Shown here piece by piece: positions 9,903-19,161 of a stretch of 64,000 nt of DNA. Position numbers and translations under genes: made by a program. The DNA is taken from contig JMRP01000008.1 of the NCBI GenBank assembly GCA_000708525.1, forward strand, positions 18,821 through 82,820, read 5' to 3'. Position 1 is the first letter of the stretch, and each line of letters opens with the position of its first letter. Source of the stretch: Cyanobium sp. CACIAM 14 (GTDB lineage Bacteria > Cyanobacteriota > Cyanobacteriia > PCC-6307 > Cyanobiaceae). The notes beneath the pieces are model-generated. The model ran no database searches. It saw nothing but the letters and a program-made list of their open reading frames with translations, and had not been told where the DNA came from.

Positions 9903-10559
9903 ATGACCGAAACCAACGACCAGATCCAGATCGATGCCGTGCCGGCGGCCTCTGACGTCCCTGCTGCCGCCGAGGGGCAGGAGCAGCGCCGCGGCGGCGG
10001 CCGGGGCGGCGACGCCAAGGGTGGCGAACGCCGCGGCGGCGGCCGCGGCCGTGACAGCCGTCGCGGCCAGGAGCGCGATTCCGAATGGCAGGAGCGGGTG
10101 GTGCAGATCCGCCGCGTCTCCAAGACCGTCAAGGGCGGCAAGAAGATGAGCTTCCGCGCCATCGTCGTGGTCGGCAACGAGCGCGGCCAGGTGGGTGTGG
10201 GCGTCGGCAAGGCCGGCGACGTGATCGGCGCTGTCCGCAAGGGCGTGGCCGATGGCAAGAAGCATCTGGTCAAGGTGCCCCTCACCCGCAACAGTTCGAT
10301 CCCCACCCTCAGCAACGGCCGTGACGGTGCCGCCAGCGTCCTGATCCGCCCGGCGGCCCCCGGTACGGGGGTGATCGCCGGCGGTTCGATCCGTACCGTG
10401 CTGGAACTGGCCGGCATCAAGAACGTGCTGGCCAAGCGGCTGGGTTCCAAGACGCCGCTGAACAACGCACGCGCCGCCATGCAGGCCCTCGAGGGCCTGC
10501 GCACCCACAAGGAGACCGCCAAGGAGCGGGGCATCTCCCTCGAGCAGATCTACTCCTGA
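9903..10559 (+). CDS. rpsE: 30S ribosomal protein S5 (uS5) with RG-rich N-terminal extension
   Basis: This 218-residue protein is S5, which acts in translational accuracy and at the mRNA channel. The core begins near residue 62 with [20 protein letters not shown] and contains [20 protein letters not shown]. Ahead of it is an extension of about 55 residues rich in Gly, Arg, Gln and Glu, with several RGGGRG-type blocks (residues about 29-56). E. coli S5 is 167 residues and lacks this extension. Comparable extensions occur in related cyanobacteria as far as I recall. L30 (rpmD), which follows S5 in many bacteria, is absent. Confidence 0.96.
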   Translation: MTETNDQIQIDAVPAASDVPAAAEGQEQRRGGGRGGDAKGGERRGGGRGRDSRRGQERDSEWQERVVQIRRVSKTVKGGKKMSFRAIVVVGNERGQVGVGVGKAGDVIGAVRKGVADGKKHLVKVPLTRNSSIPTLSNGRDGAASVLIRPAAPGTGVIAGGSIRTVLELAGIKNVLAKRLGSKTPLNNARAAMQALEGLRTHKETAKERGISLEQIYS

Positions 10560-10567
10560 GGCCCGCC

Positions 10568-11023
10568 ATGACGTCCTTCTCCCTCGACAGCCTTCAACCC
10601 CAGACAGGCTCCCGGCGGCGCAAGCTGCGCAAGGGCCGCGGCATCGCCGCCGGCCAGGGCGCCAGCTGCGGCTTCGGCATGCGCGGTCAGAAATCCCGCT
10701 CCGGCCGTCCCACCCGCCCCGGCTTCGAGGGCGGCCAGATGCCGCTCTACCGCCGCATCCCCAAGCTCAAGCACTTCCCGGTCGTCAATCCCACCCGCTA
10801 CACGGTGATCAACGTGTCCCGACTGGCCGACTTCAAGGCGGGCAGCACGGTGAGCCTCGACGCCCTCGAGCAGGCCGGGCTCGTCACCAGCCCCCGCTAC
10901 CCGCTCAAGGTGCTCGGCAACGGCGATCTGACGGTGAAACTCACCGTCCAGGCCGCCGCCTTCACCGCTTCGGCCCGCGCCAAGATCGAGGCCGCCGGCG
11001 GCAGCTGCGAGATCGTCGACTGA
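10568..11023 (+). CDS. rplO: 50S ribosomal protein L15 (uL15)
   Basis: This 151-residue protein is L15, a late-assembly 23S rRNA binder. Typical blocks are [30 protein letters not shown] and [14 protein letters not shown]. It directly follows rpsE. It precedes secY with a 120-base gap that holds a strong hairpin. Confidence 0.97.
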   Translation: MTSFSLDSLQPQTGSRRRKLRKGRGIAAGQGASCGFGMRGQKSRSGRPTRPGFEGGQMPLYRRIPKLKHFPVVNPTRYTVINVSRLADFKAGSTVSLDALEQAGLVTSPRYPLKVLGNGDLTVKLTVQAAAFTASARAKIEAAGGSCEIVD

Positions 11024-11051
11024 GACCGGGCCGCGGCCGTGCCTCCAGCCG

Positions 11052-11093
11052 GGAGCCGTCTGCCCGTAGCCTTGCGCTGCGGCAGGCGGCTCC
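11052..11093 (+). other. Intercistronic hairpin between rplO and secY
   Basis: A 13-bp stem (11052-11064 with 11081-11093, one G-U pair) is extended by an inner 5-bp stem at 11066-11070 with 11076-11080. No T-run follows, so it does not look like an intrinsic terminator. It may be an mRNA processing or stability element at the ribosomal protein/secY boundary. It shares a 13-base left arm with the hairpin at 46151. Confidence 0.6.
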
Positions 11094-11143
11094 GCTCGTA
11101 GCGCCCCATTCCCTTCCCTCCACCCCACCGCGACGTCACCACC

Positions 11144-12463
11144 ATGCTCCTCAGCAGGGGGCGCAACCCGAGCGCCGCTGAAATCCTCGTCCAGCTGGTT
11201 CAGTCGAAGGGCCTGAGGGACCGGGTGCTCACCACCCTCGGTCTGCTGCTTCTGGTGCGTCTCGGCATCTACATCCCGGTGCCGGGCATCGACCGTGTGG
11301 CCTTCCAGGCCTTCATCCGTCAGGGCGGACAGCTGATCGGCTTCCTCGACATCTTCACCGGCGGAGGCCTGTCGACCCTCGGGGTGTTCGCCCTTGGCAT
11401 CCTGCCCTTCATCAACGCATCGATCATCCTGCAGCTGATGACGGCGGCGTTGCCCCAGCTCGAGGAGCTCCAGAAGAACGAAGGGGAGGCCGGCCGCCGC
11501 AAGCTGGCCCAGATCACCCGCTACGTCGCCCTTGGCTGGGGCATCCTGCAGAGCGTCGTCTTCGCCCTGATCCTGCGGCAGTACGCCCTGCCGGGCCTGC
11601 CGGAGTGGCTGTTCGTGGCCCAGACCACCCTTGCCCTGGTCACGGGCTCGATGGTGGTGATGTGGATCAGCGAGGTGATCACCGAGCGGGGCATCGGCCA
11701 GGGCGCTTCCCTGGTGATCTTCATCAACATCGTCGCCACCCTGCCCAAGGCCCTCGGCTCCACCATCCAGCTGGCCCAGAGCGGAGATCGCGCCACGGTG
11801 GGCGGGATCGTGGTGCTGGTGCTCGTGTTCCTGGTGACGATCGTGGGGATCATCTTCCTCCAGGAGGGCAGCCGCCGGATCCCGATCGTCAGCGCCAAAC
11901 GCCAGGTCGGGGGCGCCACCATGCTGACCTCCCGCCAGAGCTACCTGCCCCTCAAGCTCAACGCCGGCGGGGTGATGCCGATCATCTTCGCCTCGGCAGT
12001 GGTGTTCCTGCCCCTCACCATTGCCAACCTCACCAAGAACCCTCTGCTGATCCGGGTGGCGGGTTACCTCAACCCCACCAGCAGCATCCCCTGGCTCTAC
12101 GCGCTGGTGTACTTCGCCCTGATCTGCGGCTTCGCATTCTTCTACGCATCTCTCACGGTCAATCCGGTGGACATCGCCACCAACCTCAAACGCTCCGGAG
12201 TCGCCGTTCCCGGCGTTCGCCCCGGTTCGGCCACCGCCGACTACCTCGCAGGGGTCTCCAACCGACTAACCCTGCTGGGGGGCCTCTTCCTCGGGGCGGT
12301 GGCGATCATTCCCTCGGCCGTGGAGGGCGCCACCCAGGTGCGAACCTTCCAGGGGCTGGGGGCAACCTCCCTGCTGATCCTGGTGGGCGTGGCCATCGAC
12401 ACTGCCAAGCAGGTCCAGACCTACGTCATCTCCCAGCGCTACGAAGGCCTGGTCCGGCAGTAG
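11144..12463 (+). CDS. secY: Protein translocase subunit SecY
   Basis: This 439-residue polytopic protein is SecY, the channel of the Sec translocon in the plasma and thylakoid membranes. About ten transmembrane helices are visible. The cytosolic loop motif LTSRQSYLPLKLNAGGVMPI and the C-terminal block QTYVISQRYEGLVRQ are conserved. SecY next to L15 and adenylate kinase is the standard bacterial arrangement and ties translocon supply to ribosome synthesis. Confidence 0.97.
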   Translation: MLLSRGRNPSAAEILVQLVQSKGLRDRVLTTLGLLLLVRLGIYIPVPGIDRVAFQAFIRQGGQLIGFLDIFTGGGLSTLGVFALGILPFINASIILQLMTAALPQLEELQKNEGEAGRRKLAQITRYVALGWGILQSVVFALILRQYALPGLPEWLFVAQTTLALVTGSMVVMWISEVITERGIGQGASLVIFINIVATLPKALGSTIQLAQSGDRATVGGIVVLVLVFLVTIVGIIFLQEGSRRIPIVSAKRQVGGATMLTSRQSYLPLKLNAGGVMPIIFASAVVFLPLTIANLTKNPLLIRVAGYLNPTSSIPWLYALVYFALICGFAFFYASLTVNPVDIATNLKRSGVAVPGVRPGSATADYLAGVSNRLTLLGGLFLGAVAIIPSAVEGATQVRTFQGLGATSLLILVGVAIDTAKQVQTYVISQRYEGLVRQ

Positions 12464-12488
12464 GCCCTCCCTTCCCTCTCCGTCCTCC

Positions 12489-13040
12489 ATGAAACAGCGA
12501 CTCCTCTTCCTCGGCCCCCCCGGTGCCGGCAAGGGCACCCAGGCGGCGCTCCTGGCCGAACGCCACCAACTGCTGCATCTCTCCACCGGTGACCTGCTGC
12601 GCGCCGAGGTGAAGGCCGGCACACCCCTGGGCCTGGAGGCGGAAGCGGTGATGGCCCGGGGGGAGCTGGTCAGCGATGAGCTGGTGCTGGCGATCGTGCG
12701 CAGCCGCCTGGAGAAGCACCAGGGTGGCTGGCTGCTGGACGGCTTCCCCCGCAATCTTGCCCAGGCCGAGGCCCTGGAGGCGCTGCTGGCGGATCTGGAT
12801 CAGCGGATCGAGCAGGTGGTGCTGCTGGAGCTGGAGGACGGCGTGCTGATCCAGCGCCTGCTCTCCCGTGGCCGGGCCGATGACAACGAGGAAGTGATCC
12901 GCAACCGGCTGGTGGTCTACCAGGAGCAGACCGCGCCCCTGATCGACCACTACCGCCAACTGGGCCTGCTGCGCCGCGTGGAGGCCTCCGGCACCGTGGA
13001 GGAGATCAGCGCGCGGATCGTGACAGGGCTGGTTGACTGA
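12489..13040 (+). CDS. adk: Adenylate kinase (short form)
   Basis: This 183-residue enzyme interconverts AMP + ATP with 2 ADP. The P-loop GPPGAGKGTQ is at residues 8-17. The AMP-site block STGDLLRAEVKAGTPLG and DGFPRNLAQAEALE are present. The LID region between LLSRGRADDNEE and IRNRLVVY is very short and without zinc cysteines, so this is the short-type enzyme usual in cyanobacteria. It lies 25 bases after secY. Confidence 0.96.
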   Translation: MKQRLLFLGPPGAGKGTQAALLAERHQLLHLSTGDLLRAEVKAGTPLGLEAEAVMARGELVSDELVLAIVRSRLEKHQGGWLLDGFPRNLAQAEALEALLADLDQRIEQVVLLELEDGVLIQRLLSRGRADDNEEVIRNRLVVYQEQTAPLIDHYRQLGLLRRVEASGTVEEISARIVTGLVD

Positions 13041-13083
13041 TGTGATACGTTAGCGGTTTGCAAATTCGGAGAGCACACCGCCC

Positions 13084-13197
13084 ATGAAGGTGCGTGCCTC
13101 AGTCAAGAAGATGTGCGACAAGTGCCGGGTGATCCGTCGCCACGGCCGGGTGATGGTGATCTGCACCAACCCCAAGCACAAGCAGCGGCAGGGTTGA
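13084..13197 (+). CDS. rpmJ: 50S ribosomal protein L36 (bL36)
   Basis: This 37-residue protein is L36. The zinc ribbon is intact: Cys11, Cys14, Cys27 and His32 in [20 protein letters not shown] and the following segment. It lies 43 bases after adk. The IF-1 gene that often sits just before rpmJ is absent here. The short upstream gap is unusually AT-rich for the region (TGATACGTTAG), so a promoter for the rpmJ-rpsM-rpsK-rpoA group could lie there, but this is only suggestive. Confidence 0.96.
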   Translation: MKVRASVKKMCDKCRVIRRHGRVMVICTNPKHKQRQG

Positions 13198-13266
13198 CCC
13201 TTCCCCGTTGCCCCGGCCTCCGCCTTCGGCGGCCATTCCCCCTTTGCCCTCTGATCGTTTCCTGAC

Positions 13267-13632
13267 GTGGCTCGGATCGCCGGTGTCGATATCCCTCGTG
13301 ACAAGAGGGTCGAGATCTCTCTCACCTATGTGTATGGGATCGGGCTCACCCGGGCCCGCAAGATTCTCGCCAAGTCGGGCGTCGACCCCGACACCCGGGT
13401 GAAGGATCTCAGCGACAGCGACGTTCAGAAGCTGCGTGGTGCCGCCGAGTCCTATGTGCTCGAGGGCGACCTGCGGCGGGAGGAGGGCATGGCCCTCAAG
13501 CGCCTTCAGGACATCGGCTGCCTGCGGGGTCGCCGCCACCGCATGGGCCTGCCCGTGCGGGGCCAGCGCACCCGCACCAACGCCCGCACCCGCCGTGGTG
13601 CCCGCAAGACGGTCGCCGGCAAGAAGAAGTAG
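13267..13632 (+). CDS. rpsM: 30S ribosomal protein S13 (uS13)
   Basis: This 121-residue protein is S13 of the 30S head, bridging to the 50S subunit. It starts with a GTG codon ([20 protein letters not shown]) and ends in the conserved basic stretch [21 protein letters not shown] 170-base gap without a recognisable gene separates it from rpsK. Confidence 0.97.
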   Translation: MARIAGVDIPRDKRVEISLTYVYGIGLTRARKILAKSGVDPDTRVKDLSDSDVQKLRGAAESYVLEGDLRREEGMALKRLQDIGCLRGRRHRMGLPVRGQRTRTNARTRRGARKTVAGKKK

Positions 13633-13802
13633 GTCCCTGCCGCGGGCCCCTTCCCCCAGCCAACGGTCCGGTCGCCTTCACCGGGCGGCCCGCTCGCGCC
13701 CGCAGCCCCCGGCCCCTGCCCCGCCGCCCTTCCATCGCGGAGGTCGTCACCGGGGCATCCCCAGTCCCCCGATCACCTCCCTGCTCCCGCAGAGCCACCG
13801 CC

Positions 13803-14195
13803 ATGGCCAAGCCAGCAAAGAAGACCGGCCCCAAGAAGGCCAAGCGCAACGTCCCCAACGGCGTGGCGCACATCCAGAGCACGTTCAACAACACCATCGT
13901 CTCCATCACCGACACCGCCGGTGAGGTGATCAGCTGGTCCTCCGCCGGTGCCAGCGGCTTCAAGGGGGCCCGCAAGGGCACCCCCTTCGCCGCCCAGACC
14001 GCCGCCGAAGCCGCCGCCCGCCGCGCCCTCGAGCAGGGCATGCGTCAGATCGAGGTGCTGGTGCGCGGGCCGGGCTCCGGCCGCGAGACCGCGATCCGCG
14101 CCCTGCAGGTGGCCGGCCTCGAGATCACCCTGATCCGCGACGTCACGCCGCTGCCCCACAACGGCTGCCGTCGGGCCAAGCGGCGCAGGGTCTGA
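13803..14195 (+). CDS. rpsK: 30S ribosomal protein S11 (uS11)
   Basis: This 130-residue protein is S11 of the platform, near the E site. Conserved blocks are [36 protein letters not shown] and the C-terminal [18 protein letters not shown]. It is followed by rpoA, the standard alpha-operon order. Confidence 0.97.
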   Translation: MAKPAKKTGPKKAKRNVPNGVAHIQSTFNNTIVSITDTAGEVISWSSAGASGFKGARKGTPFAAQTAAEAAARRALEQGMRQIEVLVRGPGSGRETAIRALQVAGLEITLIRDVTPLPHNGCRRAKRRRV

Positions 14196-14277
14196 GCCGT
14201 CCGGATCCCTCGGCTCACCCCCCGCCTTCACCGCGCCGCAGCCGCGGCCCATTGCCCCCTTTTCATCTCCTCAGACC

Positions 14278-15216
14278 GTGTTGCACTACCAGATCGATCG
14301 GGTCGAGCACCAGGTCGCAGACGACCGTTCCCAGACGGGCGTCTTCCTGATCGGCCCCCTGGATCGGGGCCAGGCCACCACCCTCGGCAACGCCCTCCGG
14401 CGGGTCCTGATCGGTGGCCTCGAAGGAAGCGCCATCACCGCGGTCCGTCTCTCCGGTGTGAACCACGAGTACGCCACGGTGCCCGGCGTCCGGGAGGATG
14501 TCCTCGACATCCTCCTCAACTGCAAGTCGGTCCCGGTCAGCAGCCGCAGCCGTGATCTGGAGATCGGGCGCCTGATGGTCACGGGTCCCGCCAGGGTCAC
14601 CGCTTCCGATCTCCAGTTCTCCCCCCAGGTCCAGGTCATCGACGGCGACCGCGAGATCGCCACCGTGGCCGAAGGCCACAGCCTGGAGATGGAAGTGCAC
14701 GTGGAGCGGGGCATCGGTTACCGGCCGGTGGATCGCCACAACGAGGACACCTCCGCCATCGACCTGCTCCAGATCGACGCCGTCTTCATGCCCGTCCGCA
14801 GGGTCAACTACAGCGTCGACGAGACCGCGGTGGGGGAAGGAGGATCGGCCCGTGAGCGGCTCCGCATCGAGATCGAGACCAACGGCAGCATCACCCCCGA
14901 TGACGCCATGGCCCAGGCGGCCAACCAGCTGATCAGCCTCTTCCAGCCCCTGGCCACCCTGACCATGACCGAGGAGCCCGGCCTGGAGCCGGAACCCTCG
15001 GCCGAGGCCCAGATTCCCCTCGAGGAACTGAACCTCTCGGTCCGCGCCTACAACTGTCTGAAGCGCGCCCAGGTCAACTCCGTCTCCGATCTGATGGGCT
15101 TCAGTTACGAAGACCTGCTGGAGATCAAGAACTTCGGCTCCAAGTCCGCCGACGAGGTGATCGAGGCTCTCGAGAGGATCGGCATCTCCCTGCCCCAGAG
15201 CCGCACCAGCGGCTGA
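14278..15216 (+). CDS. rpoA: RNA polymerase alpha subunit
   Basis: This 312-residue protein is the alpha subunit that nucleates RNA polymerase assembly. The N-terminal domain has [18 protein letters not shown] and [16 protein letters not shown]. The C-terminal domain, which contacts regulators and UP elements, is seen as [20 protein letters not shown] followed by [16 protein letters not shown] sequence. The start is GTG; an in-frame TTG follows immediately, so the exact start is uncertain by one codon. Confidence 0.97.
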   Translation: MLHYQIDRVEHQVADDRSQTGVFLIGPLDRGQATTLGNALRRVLIGGLEGSAITAVRLSGVNHEYATVPGVREDVLDILLNCKSVPVSSRSRDLEIGRLMVTGPARVTASDLQFSPQVQVIDGDREIATVAEGHSLEMEVHVERGIGYRPVDRHNEDTSAIDLLQIDAVFMPVRRVNYSVDETAVGEGGSARERLRIEIETNGSITPDDAMAQAANQLISLFQPLATLTMTEEPGLEPEPSAEAQIPLEELNLSVRAYNCLKRAQVNSVSDLMGFSYEDLLEIKNFGSKSADEVIEALERIGISLPQSRTSG

Positions 15217-15262
15217 AAGGCGGTTCTCCCCTCCCCGTTTCGCCACCCGCTCCGCCCCCACC

Positions 15263-15613
15263 ATGCGACACCAGTGCCGAGTCCCCCTGCTGGGACGCCC
15301 TGCCGACCAGCGCAAGGCCATGCTGCGCGGCCTCACCACCCAGCTCATCCGTGAGGGTCGCGTCACCACCACCAAGGCCCGGGCCAAGGCCCTGCGCGAC
15401 GAGGCCGAGCGCATGATCACCCTGGCCAAGGACGGCACCCTCGCCGCCCGCCGCCGCGCCATCGGCTACATCTACGACAAGCAGCTCGTGCACGCCCTCT
15501 TCGAGAAGGCCCAGGACCGCTACGGCGATCGCCAGGGTGGCTACACCCGCATCATCCGCACGGTGCGGCGCCGTGGCGACAACGCCGAGATGGCGATCAT
15601 CGAGCTGGTCTGA
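15263..15613 (+). CDS. rplQ: 50S ribosomal protein L17 (bL17)
   Basis: This 116-residue protein is L17, located at the outer rim of the tunnel exit. It has [20 protein letters not shown] and the helical block [19 protein letters not shown]. It is near the minimal length for the family and has no C-terminal extension. It follows rpoA as in the alpha operon. Confidence 0.97.
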   Translation: MRHQCRVPLLGRPADQRKAMLRGLTTQLIREGRVTTTKARAKALRDEAERMITLAKDGTLAARRRAIGYIYDKQLVHALFEKAQDRYGDRQGGYTRIIRTVRRRGDNAEMAIIELV

Positions 15614-15684
15614 TCCCTCCCGGGCTCCCTCCCTCGCCTCCTGGCTCAGCAGCTTGTGGCCCGGCTGAAGAGCCTGCCGAGCCG

Positions 15685-16593
15685 ATGGTGCTGCGGCGGA
15701 TCGCCCTCTCGCTCCAATACGAGGGATCCGCCTTCCATGGCTGGCAGCGCCAGACGCGTCACCACAGCGTGCAGGAAGTCCTGGAGGCCGCCATCGCCGA
15801 TCTGGATCCCCACAGACCGGTCCATGCGGTAGCGGCGGGACGCACCGACAGCGGCGTGCACGCCGCCGCACAGGTGGTCCACTTCGATACCGCTGGACCC
15901 ATTCCGGCCTCCCGCTGGCCCAAGGCCCTCAACGGTCGTCTGCCGCCCACCATCAGGGTGAGGGCAGCGGCCGAGGTTCCCTCCGACTGGCACGCCTGCT
16001 TCAGTGCCAGCTACCGGCGCTACCGCTACACAATCCACAACGGCCGCACCCCCAATCTCTTCCTGAGCCCCTGGAGCTGGCATCGCCACCAGTGGCGGCT
16101 GGATGAGAGGCGCATGGCTGCCTGCCTGGAAGCGATGCTCGGCGAGCACGACTTCTCCGCCTTCCAGAGGGCCGGCAGCCGCCGGGCCCACGCCCGGACC
16201 ACCCTTCAGGAGGCATGGATCGCCCGCCAGGGGGATCTGCTGGTCACGGAGGTGCAGGCCAGTGGCTTCCTCTACGGGATGGTGCGACTGCTGATGGGCC
16301 AGCTGGTGGCGGTGGGAGAGGGCCGCCTCGACGCCGAGGCCTTGCTGTGCCGCTGGCGCCGCGGGGCCCGCCACGAGGTCAAGGAAGCCGCGCCGCCCCA
16401 GGGACTCTGCCTGCTGCGGGTGGGCTATCCGGCCCCGGTGTTCCCGGAAGCCGCCTGGTATGATTGCCAACCGCGATTTCTGTTGGATTCGCGCGATCCT
16501 CCCAAGGATCCGTTCCGAGATTCCGCCCTCCGGGATCCCAGCCTCCTCGATTCCACCGCAGATGATCAGATCATCGGCGCGCAGATCGGCTGA
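15685..16593 (+). CDS. truA: tRNA pseudouridine synthase A
   Basis: This 302-residue enzyme makes pseudouridine at positions 38-40 of the tRNA anticodon arm. The catalytic Asp55 is in [13 protein letters not shown]. Other family blocks are [39 protein letters not shown] and [16 protein letters not shown]. The conserved fold ends near residue 255 ([13 protein letters not shown]). The last 45 residues are an Asp/Ser/Pro-rich tail not expected for the family, running toward rplM. TruA between L17 and L13 is the usual cyanobacterial order. Confidence 0.95.
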   Translation: MVLRRIALSLQYEGSAFHGWQRQTRHHSVQEVLEAAIADLDPHRPVHAVAAGRTDSGVHAAAQVVHFDTAGPIPASRWPKALNGRLPPTIRVRAAAEVPSDWHACFSASYRRYRYTIHNGRTPNLFLSPWSWHRHQWRLDERRMAACLEAMLGEHDFSAFQRAGSRRAHARTTLQEAWIARQGDLLVTEVQASGFLYGMVRLLMGQLVAVGEGRLDAEALLCRWRRGARHEVKEAAPPQGLCLLRVGYPAPVFPEAAWYDCQPRFLLDSRDPPKDPFRDSALRDPSLLDSTADDQIIGAQIG

Positions 16594-16731
16594 GCGGATC
16601 ATCCCCCTGCCACGCCGGGCTTTTCCCCGATCGGCCATGGGGGCGTCCCCACGAGGCGGTAGGGTCGAATCTCCCTGTCCAGACCCATCCGGCTGTGATG
16701 GGCTCAACACCCCATCCGGCCCGCCGGCGCG

Positions 16732-17184
16732 ATGAACAAGACAACCCCACCCCCCATCGATTCACTCGAACGCCAGTGGTACCTGGTCGACGCAGCGGAC
16801 CAGACCCTCGGCCGCCTCGCCAGCGAAGTGGCCCAGCTGCTCCGCGGCAAGAACAAGCCCACCTTCACGCCACACCTCGACACCGGTGACTTCGTGGTGG
16901 TGATCAATGCCGACAAGGTGCGCGTCAGCGGCAACAAGGCCACCCAGAAGATCTATCGGCGCCATTCCGGCCGTCCTGGCGGCATGAAGACCGAAAGCTT
17001 CGAGCATCTGCAGGCCCGTCTGCCGGAGCGGATCATCGAGAAGGCGATCAAGGGGATGCTGCCCCACAACGCTCTCGGCCGTCAGCTGTTCCGCAAGCTG
17101 AAGGTGTACAAGGGAGCCGAGCATCCCCATGCCGCCCAGAAGCCCCAGCCCCTCGCCCTCGATCCCGCCACCGCCGCCCGATGA
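16732..17184 (+). CDS. rplM: 50S ribosomal protein L13 (uL13)
   Basis: This 150-residue protein is L13, an early assembler of the 50S subunit. Blocks are [48 protein letters not shown] and [20 protein letters not shown]. It is preceded by a 138-base gap and overlaps rpsI by 4 bases (ATGA), so L13 and S9 are translationally coupled. Confidence 0.97.
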   Translation: MNKTTPPPIDSLERQWYLVDAADQTLGRLASEVAQLLRGKNKPTFTPHLDTGDFVVVINADKVRVSGNKATQKIYRRHSGRPGGMKTESFEHLQARLPERIIEKAIKGMLPHNALGRQLFRKLKVYKGAEHPHAAQKPQPLALDPATAAR

Positions 17185-17588
17185 CCAGCTCCTCCAACCG
17201 CGTCGTCTACTGGGGTACCGGCCGTCGCAAGACCGCCGTAGCCAGGGTGCGGGTCGTACCCGGCAGCGGCAGCGTCACCATCAATGGCCGTCCCGGCGAC
17301 AACTACCTCAACTACAACCCCGTTTATCTGGCCGCCGTGTTGGCCCCTCTCCAGACCCTGGGTCTGGAGGGCCAGTACGACCTGCTGGTCAACGTCCGGG
17401 GCGGTGGCCTCACGGGTCAGGCCGACGCCATCAAGCAGGGTGCCGCCCGTGCCCTGTGCGATCTCTCTCCCGACAACCGTAAGCCGCTCAAGATCGAAGG
17501 CCACCTCAGCCGCGATCCCCGGGCCAAGGAGCGTCGCAAGTACGGCCTCAAGAAGGCCCGCAAGGCTCCCCAGTTCTCCAAGCGCTGA
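17181..17588 (+). CDS. rpsI: 30S ribosomal protein S9 (uS9)
   Basis: This 135-residue protein is S9, whose C-terminal tail touches P-site tRNA. It has [20 protein letters not shown] and [19 protein letters not shown], and ends in the invariant KAPQFSKR. Its start codon overlaps the rplM stop codon. Confidence 0.97.
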   Translation: MTSSSNRVVYWGTGRRKTAVARVRVVPGSGSVTINGRPGDNYLNYNPVYLAAVLAPLQTLGLEGQYDLLVNVRGGGLTGQADAIKQGAARALCDLSPDNRKPLKIEGHLSRDPRAKERRKYGLKKARKAPQFSKR

Positions 17589-17596
17589 TTTCCGCC

Positions 17597-17884
17597 ATGC
17601 CGAAGCCCGACATCCATCCCACCTGGTACCCCGAGGCCAAGGTGATCTGCAACGGGGAGGTGGTGATGACCACCGGCTCCACCCAGCCCGAAATCAATGT
17701 GGAAGTGTGGAGCGGCAACCACCCCTTCTACACCGGTACCCAGAAGATCCTCGACACCGAGGGGCGAGTGGATCGCTTCATGCGGAAGTACGGCATGGGC
17801 AGTGCCGATTCCGCCTCCGGCGCCAAGAAAGCGGCCAAACCCGCCACCCCAGCGGCTGAAACGCCTGCCACCGCCGACGCCTGA
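17597..17884 (+). CDS. rpmE: 50S ribosomal protein L31 (bL31)
   Basis: This 95-residue protein is L31, a bridge between the central protuberance and the 30S head. [20 protein letters not shown] and the block [20 protein letters not shown] are typical. Only one cysteine (Cys18) is present, so it lacks the four-cysteine zinc site and is of the non-zinc type. A 25-residue Ala/Pro/Lys-rich tail follows the fold. An intrinsic terminator lies just downstream. Confidence 0.95.
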   Translation: MPKPDIHPTWYPEAKVICNGEVVMTTGSTQPEINVEVWSGNHPFYTGTQKILDTEGRVDRFMRKYGMGSADSASGAKKAAKPATPAAETPATADA

Positions 17885-17918
17885 CGCTGGCCTCCGGATA
17901 CGGCCCTGGTTCTCCCTG

Positions 17919-17945
17919 GCCGGGTGCCTCTGGCATCCGGCTTTT
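17919..17945 (+). terminator. Intrinsic terminator after rpmE
   Basis: A 10-bp GC-rich stem (GCCGGGTGCC with GGCATCCGGC, one G-U pair) closes a 3-base loop and is followed by TTTTCTGTT. It is placed 35 bases after the rpmE stop and probably marks the end of the ribosomal super-operon, leaving prfA to its own promoter or to readthrough. Confidence 0.75.
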
Positions 17946-18020
17946 CTGTTGGCAGCGTTCCGGTCGCGCCAGTCCCCGCCCCGCGGCCCCGGAGGGGCGC
18001 TCCCCTGATCGGCACCGCCA

Positions 18021-19136
18021 ATGGATTCCGACCTGCTGCAATCCCGCCTGGACACCGCCTGTCGCACCTTCGAGACCCTGGAGCGGCAGCTGGCCGATCC
18101 GGCGGTGGCCTCCGATCCGGCTCGGCTGCAGTCGATCGCCCGGGAGCGGGCCAGGCTCGAGCCGCTCGTCAGCGACTATCGCGAACTCCGCAAGCTGGAG
18201 CGGGAGCGGGAGGACGCCAGGGCGCTGCTGAGGGAGCACCGTCACGACGAGGACGCCCGCGAACTGGCCGCCCTGGCCGCCGAGGAACTGGTCAGCCTCG
18301 ACGGGCTGATCGCCAGCCTTGGTGAGCGTCTCACCCTGGCCCTGCTCCCCACCGACCCCCGCGACGAGCGCAGCGTGATGCTGGAGATCCGCGCCGGTGC
18401 GGGCGGCGATGAAGCCAGCCTCTGGGCAGGGGATCTGGCCCGGATGTACGAGCGCTATGCACAGGGGCGAGGATGGCAGGTGCAGCCGGTGAGCGCCTCG
18501 CAGGCCGATCTGGGGGGCTACAAGGAGCTGATCCTGGCCATCCGCGGGGATGGCGTCTACAGCCGGCTGAAGTTCGAGGCGGGCGTCCACCGGGTGCAGC
18601 GGGTCCCGGCCACCGAATCCCAGGGGCGGGTCCATACCTCCACCGCCACCGTGGCGGTGATGCCCGAGGCCGATCCGGTGGAGGTGCAGATCGATCCGGG
18701 GGATCTGGACATCAGCACGGCCCGTTCGGGCGGCGCCGGCGGCCAGAACGTGAACAAGGTCGAGACGGCCGTCGACCTGCTCCACAAGCCCACCGGCATC
18801 CGGGTCTTCTGCACCCAGGAGCGCTCCCAGTTGCAGAACAGGGAGCGTGCCATGGAGATCCTCCGGGCGAAGCTCTTCGAGCGTCAGCTGGCACAGGCGA
18901 ACGCCGAGGAGCGCTCCGTCCGCCGGGCCCAGGTGGGCAGCGGCGACCGCAGCGAGAAGATCCGCACCTACAACGCCAAGGACAACCGTGTCACCGATCA
19001 CCGCCTGGGGCGCAACTTCTCCCTCGAACCGGTGCTCGCCGGCCAGCTCGACGACCTGATCGACGCCTGCATCGCCGAGGAACAGCGACAGGGTCTCGAA
19101 GCCATGGCCCTGGAGGCCAGCGGCACGGGAGGGTGA
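18021..19136 (+). CDS. prfA: Peptide chain release factor 1
   Basis: This 371-residue protein is RF1, which terminates translation at UAA and UAG. The stop-codon anticodon motif PxT is present as Pro196-Ala197-Thr198, which distinguishes RF1 from RF2. The catalytic GGQ is at residues 240-242 in [17 protein letters not shown]. Length is normal for the family. It follows the rpmE terminator by 75 bases. Confidence 0.97.
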   Translation: MDSDLLQSRLDTACRTFETLERQLADPAVASDPARLQSIARERARLEPLVSDYRELRKLEREREDARALLREHRHDEDARELAALAAEELVSLDGLIASLGERLTLALLPTDPRDERSVMLEIRAGAGGDEASLWAGDLARMYERYAQGRGWQVQPVSASQADLGGYKELILAIRGDGVYSRLKFEAGVHRVQRVPATESQGRVHTSTATVAVMPEADPVEVQIDPGDLDISTARSGGAGGQNVNKVETAVDLLHKPTGIRVFCTQERSQLQNRERAMEILRAKLFERQLAQANAEERSVRRAQVGSGDRSEKIRTYNAKDNRVTDHRLGRNFSLEPVLAGQLDDLIDACIAEEQRQGLEAMALEASGTGG

Positions 19137-19161
19137 TCCGGTGCGGGCCTTGGACGCCACC

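Noticed and set aside
13633..13802. A possible small gene between rpsM and rpsK
   Set aside because: The gap is Pro/Arg-rich in every frame with no conserved small ribosomal or IF-1-like sequence; IF-1 in particular was searched for and not seen.
17182..17482. Additional small frames overlapping rplM and rpsI
   Set aside because: They are alternate-frame readings of the ribosomal protein genes, rich in Pro, Arg and Ser, without their own start context.
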